NCBI GenBank assembly: GCA_964513655.1
Contig: CAZENQ010000006.1
Span: 1 to 64,000 of the forward strand
Length of the DNA stretch: 64,000 nucleotides
Direction of reading: 5' to 3'
Origin: G020350405 sp964513655
GTDB lineage: Bacteria > Planctomycetota > Phycisphaerae > Sedimentisphaerales > Anaerobacaceae
Shown here: positions 40,874 through 49,542 of the stretch, piece after piece
Layout: the number at the start of each line of letters is the position of its first letter
Numbering within the stretch: the stretch's first letter is position 1
Notes under the pieces: model-generated
Seen by the model: only the letters and a program-made list of their open reading frames with translations
Told to the model about the DNA's origin: nothing
Databases searched by the model: none
Program-made: the position numbers and the translations under genes

Positions 40874-42312
40874 ACCTCTTGCCCATCATCGAACATACGC
40901 ATCTGGTAATGTTCAAGGGAGAATTTATTCACCACAGTATCCACCGGTATTCTGTAGTTACCACTCCAGCACGCCGTGCAGTAGTGGTCCGCCGGCAGAT
41001 TCGCACAAGATAGCAGCCCCTCCAGCGACATATAACCGACACTGTCCACTTCGAGAAACTCTTTGATTTGTTCCAGACTGCGGCCATTTGCCAGCAGCTC
41101 TTCTTTCGTGGGAAAGTCCACACCGTAAAAACACGGATACCTCAGCGGCGGACAGCTTACCCTCATGTGGATTTCCTTCGCTCCTGCCCGACGCAGTGTC
41201 CTGATTTTGCCTCGCGTCGTCGTGCCGCGGACTATTGAATCGTCCACCACTACAATGCTCTTGCCGCCCACTACCTCCTTTATCACCGCCAGCTTAAGCT
41301 TGACCTGCAGCTCTCGCAATTGCTGGCCCGGTGAGATAAATGTCCTGCCTACATAGTGGCTCCTGACCAGTCCCATATCGAACGGTATTTTGCTTTGCTC
41401 CGAGTATCCTATTGCCGCCGACGTCCCTGAATCAGGCACAGGCATTACAACGTCAGCATCAATGGGGTGTTCTGTGGCCAGCCGTCTGCCGAGCTTTTTT
41501 CTAAACTCGTGCACGTTCTCACCGAAAATAGTGCTGTTTTGCTTGGCAAAATAAACATGCTCGAAAATACAGTGTGCTGGCGTCACGGCCCCCGGCGTGA
41601 CGAAGAATCTGCTGCTCAATCCGTCTTTGTCCAGCCGAACGATTTCACCGGGTTCGACCTCACGAACGAACTTGGCGTCTACGGCATCCAGGGCACAGCT
41701 CTCGCTGGCAACAACGTAAGCTCCTTCTTCGGTCCGGCCGACACACAAAGGCCGAATGCCGAAGGGGTCACGGGCCGCCTCAATCCTGTCAGCGTACAAA
41801 AACAGAAGACTGTACGCGCCCTGCAAATGATTTAATACATGAGCCAGTGGGTCGGGATTGGCAACATGGGTCGGCTTGGCAAGCAAGTGAACAATTATTT
41901 CGGTATCGGAAGTAGTCTTGAAAATGCTCCCATATGCCTCATACTCATCCCGTAATAGCGCTGCATTAATAAGATTGCCGTTATGTGCCGCCGCCACCTG
42001 CCCCCGCGAGTACTCACTCAAAAGCGGCTGGCTGTTCATCGGATTACTCGAACCTGTGGTCGAATACCGCACATGGCCTATAGCCATTGGATTGGTCAGT
42101 TTCTCCAAAAGACCCGTGCCGCCCCGAAAGACCCTGCTCACTGTGCCCATGCCCGTATAACAATGGATAAACTCTCCGTTACTGGATGCTATCCCCGCCG
42201 ACTCCTGTCCGCGGTGCTGCAGGCTAAACAAACCAAAATAGGCTTTCTGCACCGCTTCGGGGCCTCCAAAAATACCGAAAAGACCACAATTCTCTCTTTT
42301 CTCTGAAATCAT
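40870..42312 (-). CDS. purF: Amidophosphoribosyltransferase
   Basis: PurF makes phosphoribosylamine from PRPP and glutamine, the first step of purine synthesis. From the ATG at 42312 it reads MISEKRENCGLFGIFG, so Cys9 would become the N-terminal nucleophile after propeptide removal. The PRPP site is VVVDDSIVRGTT. Cysteines in CFYGVDFPTKEELL and near YCTACWSGNYR match the [4Fe-4S] type of PurF known from Bacillus. A longer frame begins with a TTG at 42390 but has an implausible N-terminus. Confidence 0.95.
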   Translation of the reverse strand: MISEKRENCGLFGIFGGPEAVQKAYFGLFSLQHRGQESAGIASSNGEFIHCYTGMGTVSRVFRGGTGLLEKLTNPMAIGHVRYSTTGSSNPMNSQPLLSEYSRGQVAAAHNGNLINAALLRDEYEAYGSIFKTTSDTEIIVHLLAKPTHVANPDPLAHVLNHLQGAYSLLFLYADRIEAARDPFGIRPLCVGRTEEGAYVVASESCALDAVDAKFVREVEPGEIVRLDKDGLSSRFFVTPGAVTPAHCIFEHVYFAKQNSTIFGENVHEFRKKLGRRLATEHPIDADVVMPVPDSGTSAAIGYSEQSKIPFDMGLVRSHYVGRTFISPGQQLRELQVKLKLAVIKEVVGGKSIVVVDDSIVRGTTTRGKIRTLRRAGAKEIHMRVSCPPLRYPCFYGVDFPTKEELLANGRSLEQIKEFLEVDSVGYMSLEGLLSCANLPADHYCTACWSGNYRIPVDTVVNKFSLEHYQMRMFDDGQEV

Positions 42313-42386
42313 ACGCCCTACACGAAAATTGGGGATCCAAACAACAGTCAGCGTAAACAGTAGTTTAGCGAATTGGCCAAAGCAAG

Positions 42387-42818
42387 TCAAACAATTGTTT
42401 CGTCTGACGTTGGGTACATAAAATCAGGCATCCGTCGAATTTTCCCTCCCTTATTTACACAGACAAGGACGCTGGAGCCCTCAGCCAGAAGTGCTCCGTC
42501 GCTGCAGCGGCTCAGTTTGTAAGTATGCTCAACCTTGCTGGTGCTAATATTTGAGCAGCTTGTCAGCAGTTCGAGCTTCTCGTCATATTTCGCGGGCTGG
42601 CGATATTTCATTGCAAGCTCAGCAACAACAAAGAATATACCCGCCGCTTCAAGCTCTTTATAAGCCAGACTATTCGCCCGAAGCAGCTCCGTCCGACCCA
42701 TCTCAAACCAGACCGGATAGACGCTGTGGTGAACCACGCCGCCCTGGTCGGTTTCAGCATAGCGTGGGGTGATTGTTATCGTATGGCCCTGAATACTTAT
42801 TCGCTTTGGAAAATCCAT
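42387..42818 (-). CDS. Acyl-CoA thioesterase, 4HBT (YbgC-like)
   Basis: The 143-residue protein has the hot-dog fold signature RYAETDQGGVVHHSVYPVWFE (active site Asp near residue 23) followed by RTELLR, as in the YbgC/4-hydroxybenzoyl-CoA thioesterase family. It would hydrolyse a short acyl-CoA. It is read just before purF and ends 74 bases from the purF ATG. The substrate is not evident. Confidence 0.88.
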   Translation of the reverse strand: MDFPKRISIQGHTITITPRYAETDQGGVVHHSVYPVWFEMGRTELLRANSLAYKELEAAGIFFVVAELAMKYRQPAKYDEKLELLTSCSNISTSKVEHTYKLSRCSDGALLAEGSSVLVCVNKGGKIRRMPDFMYPTSDETIV

Positions 42819-42895
42819 ATCTTAATTTATAGCACATAAAAACAAAAACGCTCTATCGGGCTTTTAAACACAACGTGGTGTGCCACAAACAAATC

Positions 42896-44197
42896 TCATA
42901 ATTGCCTGCCGAGCGCCTCAAACATCGCCACCACATTTTCCACCGGCGTATTGCTCTGAATATTATGAATCGCAGCAAAAACAAAACCGCTCCTCCGCCC
43001 GAATACCTTAACCCGCTCAGCAACCTGCTCGCGCACCTCGTCGGCTGTGCCAAACGGCAGTGTCTGTTGCGTGTCAATACCGCCGCCCCAGAAAATAATC
43101 CTGTCACCATATTTCTCAGACAGAAGTTGCGGGTCCATACCTTTCGCTGAAGTCTGAACAGGATTCAGAATATCGAAACCGGCTTCGATGAACCCTTCGA
43201 TTAACGGTTCACACCCGCCGCAGCAATGCTTCATCGTCTTCCACTTCGTGTTGGCGTGTATCCAGTCATTAAGTTTCTTGCTGAACGGAAGATAAAGCTC
43301 CCTGTATCCCTCCGGACTGCAAAACAGCGTATTCTGCGCCGCTAAGTCCGTCCCGTCTAAATAAACAACGTGAACTTTGTTGCCCACAGCTTGGTATATC
43401 CGCTCAAGGTTCTTAATGGCAATTTCAGCTTGACCGGCGAAAACCTCCTTTATGTATTCCCTTCGCGTCACCGTGCTGATATACCATTCTTCAATGTCCC
43501 GAATCCCTTTTGGATGCTTCAGGAACGGCGCCGGAACAAGTGCTATATCGCCAAAAGCCGTCCCCGAAAAACCCGCTGTAATGGCAAGGTCCGTGTTTTT
43601 ATAAAGGTCATTCGCCCGCTGCTCGTAAATCCTCAAATCTTCGTCGCTGACCGGCCCGAACTCCTCAAGATTGTCCGCTGGATTCAATTTCGCCTCGTCT
43701 ATCGGCTCCTGACGTATAATCGCGTCAAAGTAGAACCCGCCCTTGGGCATCTTGGCCGATGCGGGCACTGACCTGTCGCCTTCCGGATACTGCAAAATAG
43801 CCCCATCGGCGTCCGGCTCGGTATTGAACTCGCCCGCAACCAGCACGTCCGTGCCGTCAAAGGTCCTCCACCGCTTCCAGCCCGCATTCGCGAAGCCAAA
43901 AAAGTTCTTCGGCCCCGCCAGATTCACAACATCAATGCCAAGCGCTTCACGTAGATCTGCCCCAACCTCTCCAAGCATTTGATAAGGCTCGATGACCTTG
44001 ACCGGCTCCCCGGCCTTATCCAGACCAATCGCCTCTCGCAGCTTCGCTACTACACTGACCTGCGCCCCGGAAAAAGGAGTACCGCCCAAATCAACGGCAG
44101 CACGGTCCACCTCTTTGTGCTCAAGCATCCTGAGAACCCGCTCCCTGCCGGTTACTCTTGATCCTCGCCTTCCACTGCTCTCACCGTCTGAATCCAT
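42896..44197 (-). CDS. URO-D family protein, second copy
   Basis: The 433-residue protein belongs to the uroporphyrinogen-decarboxylase superfamily: VTGRERVLRMLEHKEVDRAA at the start, LDGTDLAAQNTLFCSPEGYR and MKHCCGGCEPLIEGFIEAGF, then ILNPVQTSAKGMDP and IIFWGGGIDTQQTLPFGT. The Cys-rich KHCCGG fits a zinc site as in corrinoid methyltransferase relatives. It is only distantly related to the protein at 18726-19922, so the two probably act on different substrates. It stands at the end of a minus-strand series and diverges from the parvulin gene. Confidence 0.78.
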   Translation of the reverse strand: MDSDGESSGRRGSRVTGRERVLRMLEHKEVDRAAVDLGGTPFSGAQVSVVAKLREAIGLDKAGEPVKVIEPYQMLGEVGADLREALGIDVVNLAGPKNFFGFANAGWKRWRTFDGTDVLVAGEFNTEPDADGAILQYPEGDRSVPASAKMPKGGFYFDAIIRQEPIDEAKLNPADNLEEFGPVSDEDLRIYEQRANDLYKNTDLAITAGFSGTAFGDIALVPAPFLKHPKGIRDIEEWYISTVTRREYIKEVFAGQAEIAIKNLERIYQAVGNKVHVVYLDGTDLAAQNTLFCSPEGYRELYLPFSKKLNDWIHANTKWKTMKHCCGGCEPLIEGFIEAGFDILNPVQTSAKGMDPQLLSEKYGDRIIFWGGGIDTQQTLPFGTADEVREQVAERVKVFGRRSGFVFAAIHNIQSNTPVENVVAMFEALGRQL

Positions 44198-44336
44198 ATT
44201 CCTAAAACCCTACACCTTTCCTTATATTTCGAAATTTTATAGGGTCGGTATTATACCACTTGACGCAAACTAATGCCAAAAATAAGCCAAAAGCGGCAAT
44301 TCCTGCTCAACTCAGATAACATTAGAAAATAAGGCA

Positions 44337-44365
44337 TTGACTAAATCGCTTTCTAAGCGCATAAT
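44337..44365 (+). promoter_or_regulatory. Sigma-70 promoter of the parvulin gene
   Basis: TTGACT (44337-44342), a 17-base spacer and CATAAT (44360-44365). The transcript would have a leader of about 104 bases before the ATG at 44476. Confidence 0.55.
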
Positions 44366-44475
44366 ACTTCTGTTATTTCAGTTGAGAAGACTTTTGACTA
44401 TTTAAGGGTCGCCATTTTGCTGCACCTTGCTGCTTTTCCGCAAAAGGGGGGCCGAATCTGTGAAAGGAAAAACTC

Positions 44476-45585
44476 ATGAAAACCTGTCTGATGCCTTTAG
44501 CTTGCTTTGCAATACTTACTGCCACCTGCGGTTTGGTCCGCTCGGCCGAACCTAATGCACCCGGCCAAACCACCTCCGACAGCGTGGCAGTTACCGTTAA
44601 CGGTACCGAAATCTATGAAAGTCGGATTGAAGAAGAGCTCAAACCACAGCTTGAGAAAATGTCCAGACAAATGCCGCCGGCGCTTGTTGAGCAAAACAAA
44701 AAACGGCTTAGAACACAAATCCTCGAGAGAGTGGTCGTCGAGCAGTTACTCGATGAGAAAATAAAAAAGGCCGACGTGACCGTCACCGAAGAAGAGGTGA
44801 ATAACCAGCTCGAGCAGATGGCCTCGCAACAGCGGCCTCCGTTGTCAATGGAGGATTTCAAAGGCATGATAGAAGCCTACGGCAAAAGCTTCGACGAGGT
44901 AAAACAGCGAATCAAAAGAGGGCTGGGCTATCAAAAACTCTTAGAGGCCCAGTGGACCGGCAAAATAAATATCACAGAAGAGGATGCCCAAAAGTATTAT
45001 TCCGAAAATAAAAGAGAATTCGAAACACCCGAACAGGTAAGAGCAAGCCATATACTTATAAAATCCGACACCACCGGCCCTGACTCTGACCCGAACCAGG
45101 CAAAAGCTAAAGCCAAAGAAAAGGCCGAAGACCTGCTTAAACAAATCAAAGAAGGCGCCGACTTCGCCGAATTGGCCAAGGCCAACTCTACCTGCCCCTC
45201 AGCGGCAAAAGGCGGAGACTTGGACTTCTTCACAAGAGGCCGAATGGTCCCGCCATTCGAAAAAGCAGCCTTCAAATTGAACGTCGGGCAAATAAGCGAA
45301 GTCGTCGAGACCCGATTCGGATACCACATAATCAAAGTCACCGACAAAAAACAGGCAACTACCAAAACGTTTGAACAGACCAAAGACGACATAATAAATA
45401 CACTGACACAAACCAAGCAGGGCGAATTCGTCAAAGCCTATATCGAATCACTTAAGGCAGACTCGAGCATCGTTTACCCCCCCGGCAAAGAGCCGGACAG
45501 TAGCGGCATTACTATCGGGCCCGGACAGGCCCCACCCAGATATCGACAGACCGCTCCGCCCAAGGAAAAGACCGCCGACAAATGA
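44476..45585 (+). CDS. Periplasmic parvulin-type peptidyl-prolyl isomerase
   Basis: The 369-residue protein has a signal peptide (residues 1-23, LACFAILTATCGLVRS), a SurA-like N-terminal domain (about 35-155) and a parvulin domain (about 185-290) with VRASHILIKSD, GGDLDFFTRGRMVPPFEKAA and FGYHIIKV. It should help fold exported proteins outside the cytoplasm. The C-terminus is Pro/Lys-rich. The gene is monocistronic, with its own promoter. Confidence 0.9.
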   Translation: MKTCLMPLACFAILTATCGLVRSAEPNAPGQTTSDSVAVTVNGTEIYESRIEEELKPQLEKMSRQMPPALVEQNKKRLRTQILERVVVEQLLDEKIKKADVTVTEEEVNNQLEQMASQQRPPLSMEDFKGMIEAYGKSFDEVKQRIKRGLGYQKLLEAQWTGKINITEEDAQKYYSENKREFETPEQVRASHILIKSDTTGPDSDPNQAKAKAKEKAEDLLKQIKEGADFAELAKANSTCPSAAKGGDLDFFTRGRMVPPFEKAAFKLNVGQISEVVETRFGYHIIKVTDKKQATTKTFEQTKDDIINTLTQTKQGEFVKAYIESLKADSSIVYPPGKEPDSSGITIGPGQAPPRYRQTAPPKEKTADK

Positions 45586-45691
45586 CAAAATATTCCGGCT
45601 TTGCGATAAGCCGCAAAACGCAGCATATAAATTTATTATTGCCGACTGTCCGCTCTGAACTGCCGCTCCCCCGGCTCAAACTCCGCTATAT

Positions 45692-46378
45692 TCATTCGGT
45701 TGACAACTCCTTCAGGTCCTGAGCCTCAACTTCGACCTCAAGCTGCTTCATAAACTGCTCAACAGCACAAAGTCGCTGCTCAGCAAGCTTGCGCACCTGC
45801 TCAAAGCGAAAACCTTCCTTCAAACGGGCCTGCCAGTACCGATAATCTTTTTTCTTACGCCAGCTTTGCACCACATCACAAATACTTTTGCCCGTGCAAA
45901 CAAACCGCCTGAACTCATTAAGAACTCCCGCTGCCCCCATATCCTCCAGATTGCGGGCGTCCGAAAGTATCATCGCCTCCATCGTCCCGGCCGAACGCCT
46001 GCCGCTCTCGGTGATAATCCTGTTTATCTTCTCGATTTTGGCCCTTTCAACTGCATCTGCGAGCCTCTCCTCAACCACCTTCGTCGAAAAATCCAGCAGC
46101 TCGTCTCCATTAGCTTCGAAATTCCCGGGCTCGGCTCCCTGTCCTTGCGTTCCAAGATGCCGGGCCAGACCAGCCTCATTGAAATATGTCGCCGCTATCA
46201 AACAGAAGCGGTCTATCTGCACACTCTTCTTGGCCAGCTCCTCCAGCCCGCAGATATATTCGACCGTACGCACGAGACGCTGGGCACGGTCCCAAAGAGA
46301 ATTATCGAACTGCCCCGTTGGCCTCCGTAGAGTTAGAGCTTGTTCGGCCAGGTCTCTTACAGCATCGAGTTCGGACAT
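45692..46378 (-). CDS. Degenerate HD-domain protein
   Basis: The 228-residue helical protein has the general outline of an HD phosphohydrolase: the segment LIAATYFNEAGLARH sits where a family member would have a His-Asp pair, and EAMILSDARNLEDMGAAGVL matches the later conserved DAD-L block. The metal-binding His-Asp is replaced by Asn-Glu, so hydrolysis is doubtful. It may be a regulatory or binding relative. It diverges from the amidase-fold gene across 224 bases. Confidence 0.6.
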   Translation of the reverse strand: MSELDAVRDLAEQALTLRRPTGQFDNSLWDRAQRLVRTVEYICGLEELAKKSVQIDRFCLIAATYFNEAGLARHLGTQGQGAEPGNFEANGDELLDFSTKVVEERLADAVERAKIEKINRIITESGRRSAGTMEAMILSDARNLEDMGAAGVLNEFRRFVCTGKSICDVVQSWRKKKDYRYWQARLKEGFRFEQVRKLAEQRLCAVEQFMKQLEVEVEAQDLKELSTE

Positions 46379-46507
46379 AAATTCCCGTTTCTTGGAAATT
46401 CAACGGTATGTGTTATCACAGAACAGCTTCTTTCAGTCAAGCTTTTTTTGACATTCGCTGACAAGTGCACAACACAAAAATTTTTTTGCAAAATTTGCAG
46501 TAATCTC

Positions 46508-46538
46508 TTGGCAGGTGCCGATGTTCACTGTGTATAAT
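46508..46538 (+). promoter_or_regulatory. Possible promoter of the amidase-fold gene
   Basis: TTGGCA (46508-46513), a 19-base spacer and a perfect TATAAT (46533-46538). The spacing is longer than usual, so the -35 assignment is weak. Confidence 0.4.
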
Positions 46539-46602
46539 GACTGGGCTTGCTGCAGGATTCTTTTCCGTTGACTTTATAAACGCTTTTTCAGGGACGAAAA
46601 AT

Positions 46603-47151
46603 ATGTCAAACCAGCCAAGAGTCGCAAAAGTATTGGCAGCTCTGCTGGTTTCAATGACAACCGGGGCAATAGTCTTAATGGCACTGGCCAATGACCCTCC
46701 TTCCGCCGGTCCCTTCTGTCTTTCGAGTTATTATCGGCTCAACTCCGTCGAAAGAGCCATTCGCTCCTTGGCCGCCCAGTCACCCAGCCGATGGAACTGT
46801 ATCGAAATCTACTATAGTGCTACGCGGGCCGGCAACATACAGCAGTTGGCCTCACTCAGCGGCCTGGCCGGTCCCGAGGATATCAACTGTCATTTTGTTG
46901 TCTGCAACGGACTCGGCGGCGGCGACGGCCAAATACAGTCCACCGAAAAATGGCAAAGACAATGGTCAATCATACCCGGCCGAACCTGGTACGGCACCGG
47001 CCAGACCGTCCGAATCTGCGTTATAGCCGATGGAAAAGCTGCTCACCCGACCGACTTCCAGAGAAAAAGGGCCGAAGCCCTCGTAGAAGTCCTGTGTAGA
47101 AAGTTCGATATTCAGCCCGATTGCATCTACTACCCCGGCGACTGGCAGTAA
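46603..47151 (+). CDS. Amidase_2/PGRP-fold protein lacking zinc ligands
   Basis: The 182-residue protein has a membrane anchor or signal segment (about 7-28) and an N-acetylmuramoyl-L-alanine amidase-like domain: RWNCIEIYYSATRAG, HFVVCNGLGGGDGQIQ, EKWQRQW, and RICVIADG. In active relatives the pattern is IHHSAT, GAHA and GHxD; here these read IYYSAT, SIIP and YPGDWQ, so all zinc-binding histidines seem lost. It may bind peptidoglycan without cutting it. The ATG at 46603 is preferred to the one at 46537, which lies inside the TATAAT box. Confidence 0.72.
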   Translation: MSNQPRVAKVLAALLVSMTTGAIVLMALANDPPSAGPFCLSSYYRLNSVERAIRSLAAQSPSRWNCIEIYYSATRAGNIQQLASLSGLAGPEDINCHFVVCNGLGGGDGQIQSTEKWQRQWSIIPGRTWYGTGQTVRICVIADGKAAHPTDFQRKRAEALVEVLCRKFDIQPDCIYYPGDWQ

Positions 47152-47290
47152 TTACGACACACAGGCAAAGCTCCCCCCTTTTTCCCCTACCACACCGGTT
47201 CCACGTGAGTTCGTGTCAAAGAACGCCCGTCAAACCGCGGCTCAATCTTGCCGAGGTCCAACCCAAACCTCTCAAGTATCGTGGGTGTTC

Positions 47291-48298
47291 TCAGGCCCGC
47301 CAGGGACGCCCCCTCTCTTTGATACCCGCCAAAACATCCTTCGCGATAAGCGTATCTTCCACAATCTGAAAATCAAACATCCCGACAGCAATAAAATCAG
47401 CCCCCTTCTCGAACGCATACTTAAACCCGGACCTCGGCGCAATTGCTCCCGCAGCTAATGTCTTGAACGCTATCCACGGCGCCTCCACCTTCTTCATATA
47501 CTCAACCGTCTCCTCAGGGTTAAGGCAATAGATGTTGTCGTGAAATTCGTTGTGGTCATCATAACGCTGGCCGTCGACACTAAACGGTCTGCGCTTCTCC
47601 TTCGGGTGCGCCGACCAGTATTTGTCGTGGTGCAGCGTCTTGACGTAGTAGTCCGCCTTTATCCCCGCCTCCTCGAACTCCATCGGCACAAATAGTGAAT
47701 GACCGCCGACCCCCGCCAATATCTTGTGCTTCCTTATGTGCGCCAGCGCCTTCTCTAATACGTCTATCCGACCCCTCTGCACCGTAAAATCGCAGACCGC
47801 CCCATGTAGATATATCGTCGTAGCCCCCTTGTCTACCGTCTCGTCGATGTCCGCCTTCGGATTTTCCTCCCGCGGCTTAACAGATGCAATCGTCTGAATC
47901 TTCCCTCCCGTCGCCTTCTTGTATTTATTGATAACATCTATCTGCGTGCTGTCTATAATAATCGCATTAACGCCTCGCTCCTCAGCTAGCGCAAGCGTCT
48001 CAAAAACCTTCTCATCGGTGTTGTAAGCCTTGAACAATTCTGAAACATAGATTAAGTCCCTCGAGTGCGCCCAGCCCCCAATCAAATTCCCGCCCAAAAT
48101 CAGCCGGCTTATCTTAAGACCGCCTATCTTGCCGGCCGGCATCTCAACATCGGATTTGCCCTTCCGCCTCTCCTTCTTAACGTCAATCCCCTTCTCCATC
48201 GCCGCCAACAGAATCTTCTCCTCTAAACTGACAAATCCTGCCGCCCCCACAGCGACCGACCCTTTTATAAAATTCCTGCGATTAAATTTCTCCGACAT
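47291..48298 (-). CDS. Tat-exported aldo/keto-reductase-like protein
   Basis: The 335-residue protein starts with a twin-arginine signal (NRRNFIKGSVAVGAAGFVSL), so it is exported folded. The body resembles an aldo/keto-reductase TIM barrel (ISRLILGGNLIGGWAHSRDL; IQTIASVKPREENPKADID; TIYLHGAVCDFTVQRG), but the usual catalytic Tyr/Lys context is not clear. Similar proteins are common in planctomycetes and have no proven substrate. The ATG at 48298 is chosen over a GTG at 48301. It diverges from rmuC. Confidence 0.7.
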   Translation of the reverse strand: MSEKFNRRNFIKGSVAVGAAGFVSLEEKILLAAMEKGIDVKKERRKGKSDVEMPAGKIGGLKISRLILGGNLIGGWAHSRDLIYVSELFKAYNTDEKVFETLALAEERGVNAIIIDSTQIDVINKYKKATGGKIQTIASVKPREENPKADIDETVDKGATTIYLHGAVCDFTVQRGRIDVLEKALAHIRKHKILAGVGGHSLFVPMEFEEAGIKADYYVKTLHHDKYWSAHPKEKRRPFSVDGQRYDDHNEFHDNIYCLNPEETVEYMKKVEAPWIAFKTLAAGAIAPRSGFKYAFEKGADFIAVGMFDFQIVEDTLIAKDVLAGIKERGRPWRA

Positions 48299-48433
48299 CA
48301 CTTACTTCTCCTAAAAGACTCATTCACCTTTCATTTTTACCCACACATCATCAATTTACCTTATAGCCCCTGACTACCATTATATGCGCTTTTACGCTTC
48401 AACCAAGCAAAAAAACGCCCATTCGTAACCGCT

Positions 48434-48462
48434 TTGACGAACACGTTGAAAAAGACTATAAT
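48434..48462 (+). promoter_or_regulatory. rmuC promoter
   Basis: TTGACG (48434-48439), a 17-base spacer and a perfect TATAAT (48457-48462), 28 bases before the ATG. Confidence 0.65.
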
Positions 48463-48489
48463 CAAATCGGTTTTTTTCTGGATAATGAT

Positions 48490-49527
48490 ATGGAATTGAC
48501 CCTAATCGTCGCCGGTCTCGTTCTGATTGTAGTCGTCCTGGCCCTTCTCATCTGGCTCATCACCACCAGTTTCGCCGCCAGAAAAGATACCGCAATCCAC
48601 GCCGCCAACATCGGCCTGCTCGCCCAGCAGCTCGAGGCAATAAAGGCCGCCCAGGACACCACAAAAGACACCCTCCAGAAGTCCCTCCAAACAGGCCAGC
48701 AGACCATAAGCCAGAGCATCCAGTCCAGCCAGCAGGTCCTCGGCCGCCTGAACGCGCAAATCGGCGAGCTCCAGGGTACTAACAAGCAAATGCTCCAGGT
48801 CGGTACCGAAGTAAGAAGACTCCAGGATATCCTTTCCAGCCCCAAGCTCCGCGGCCAGATGGGAGAGTGGTCGCTCAAAAACCTCCTCGAAAACATCCTC
48901 CCCAAAGACAGCTACGAACTACAATATGGATTCAAAGATGGCAAAGTCGTCGATGCGCTGATTAAAATGACCGACTACTCCGTCCCCATCGACGCCAAGT
49001 TCCCCCTCCCCGCCTTCGAGGCAATCGTAAAGGCCCAGACCGATGAGGAAAAAACCAGACTGCGAAAACAGTTCCTGAAAGATGTAACCAACCACATCGA
49101 CAAAATCGCCTCCGACTATATAAGACCCGCCGAGGGCACCCTCGATTTCGCAATGATGTACATACCCGCCGAGAACATCTATTACGAAACAATCGTCAAA
49201 TACGAAGGCGACACAAAGGACATCCTCCAGTACTCCCACGACAAAAAGGTAATACCCGTCTCCCCCAACCTCCTGTACGCCTACCTTATGACCATAGTAA
49301 TGGGCCTGCACGGCTTACAGATTGAAAAACAGGCCGCCGAAATAAGACAAAACCTCAAAAAACTAAACGCCTCCTTCGGTGATTTTGGCGCAACTTGGGA
49401 AGTCCTCGGCCGACACCTCAGAAACGCCTACAGCCAGTACGACGAAGGACAAAAAAAACTCGACCGCTTCGGAATCCACCTAAACCAAATACAAACCGAA
49501 CCCGAAGAAAAATCCAAAAATGAATAA
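48490..49527 (+). CDS. rmuC: DNA recombination protein RmuC
   Basis: The 345-residue protein has an N-terminal membrane span (about 5-27), a coiled coil (about 40-115) and the RmuC nuclease-like core: SPKLRGQMGEWSLKNLLENI, VVDALIKM, VPIDAKFPLPAFEAI and FAMMYIPAENIYYE. RmuC limits sequence inversions, and more recent work links it to clearance of foreign or damaged DNA. It is followed 15 bases later by the second family A membrane protein. Confidence 0.92.
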   Translation: MELTLIVAGLVLIVVVLALLIWLITTSFAARKDTAIHAANIGLLAQQLEAIKAAQDTTKDTLQKSLQTGQQTISQSIQSSQQVLGRLNAQIGELQGTNKQMLQVGTEVRRLQDILSSPKLRGQMGEWSLKNLLENILPKDSYELQYGFKDGKVVDALIKMTDYSVPIDAKFPLPAFEAIVKAQTDEEKTRLRKQFLKDVTNHIDKIASDYIRPAEGTLDFAMMYIPAENIYYETIVKYEGDTKDILQYSHDKKVIPVSPNLLYAYLMTIVMGLHGLQIEKQAAEIRQNLKKLNASFGDFGATWEVLGRHLRNAYSQYDEGQKKLDRFGIHLNQIQTEPEEKSKNE

Positions 49528-49542
49528 CAACAGAAACGTATA

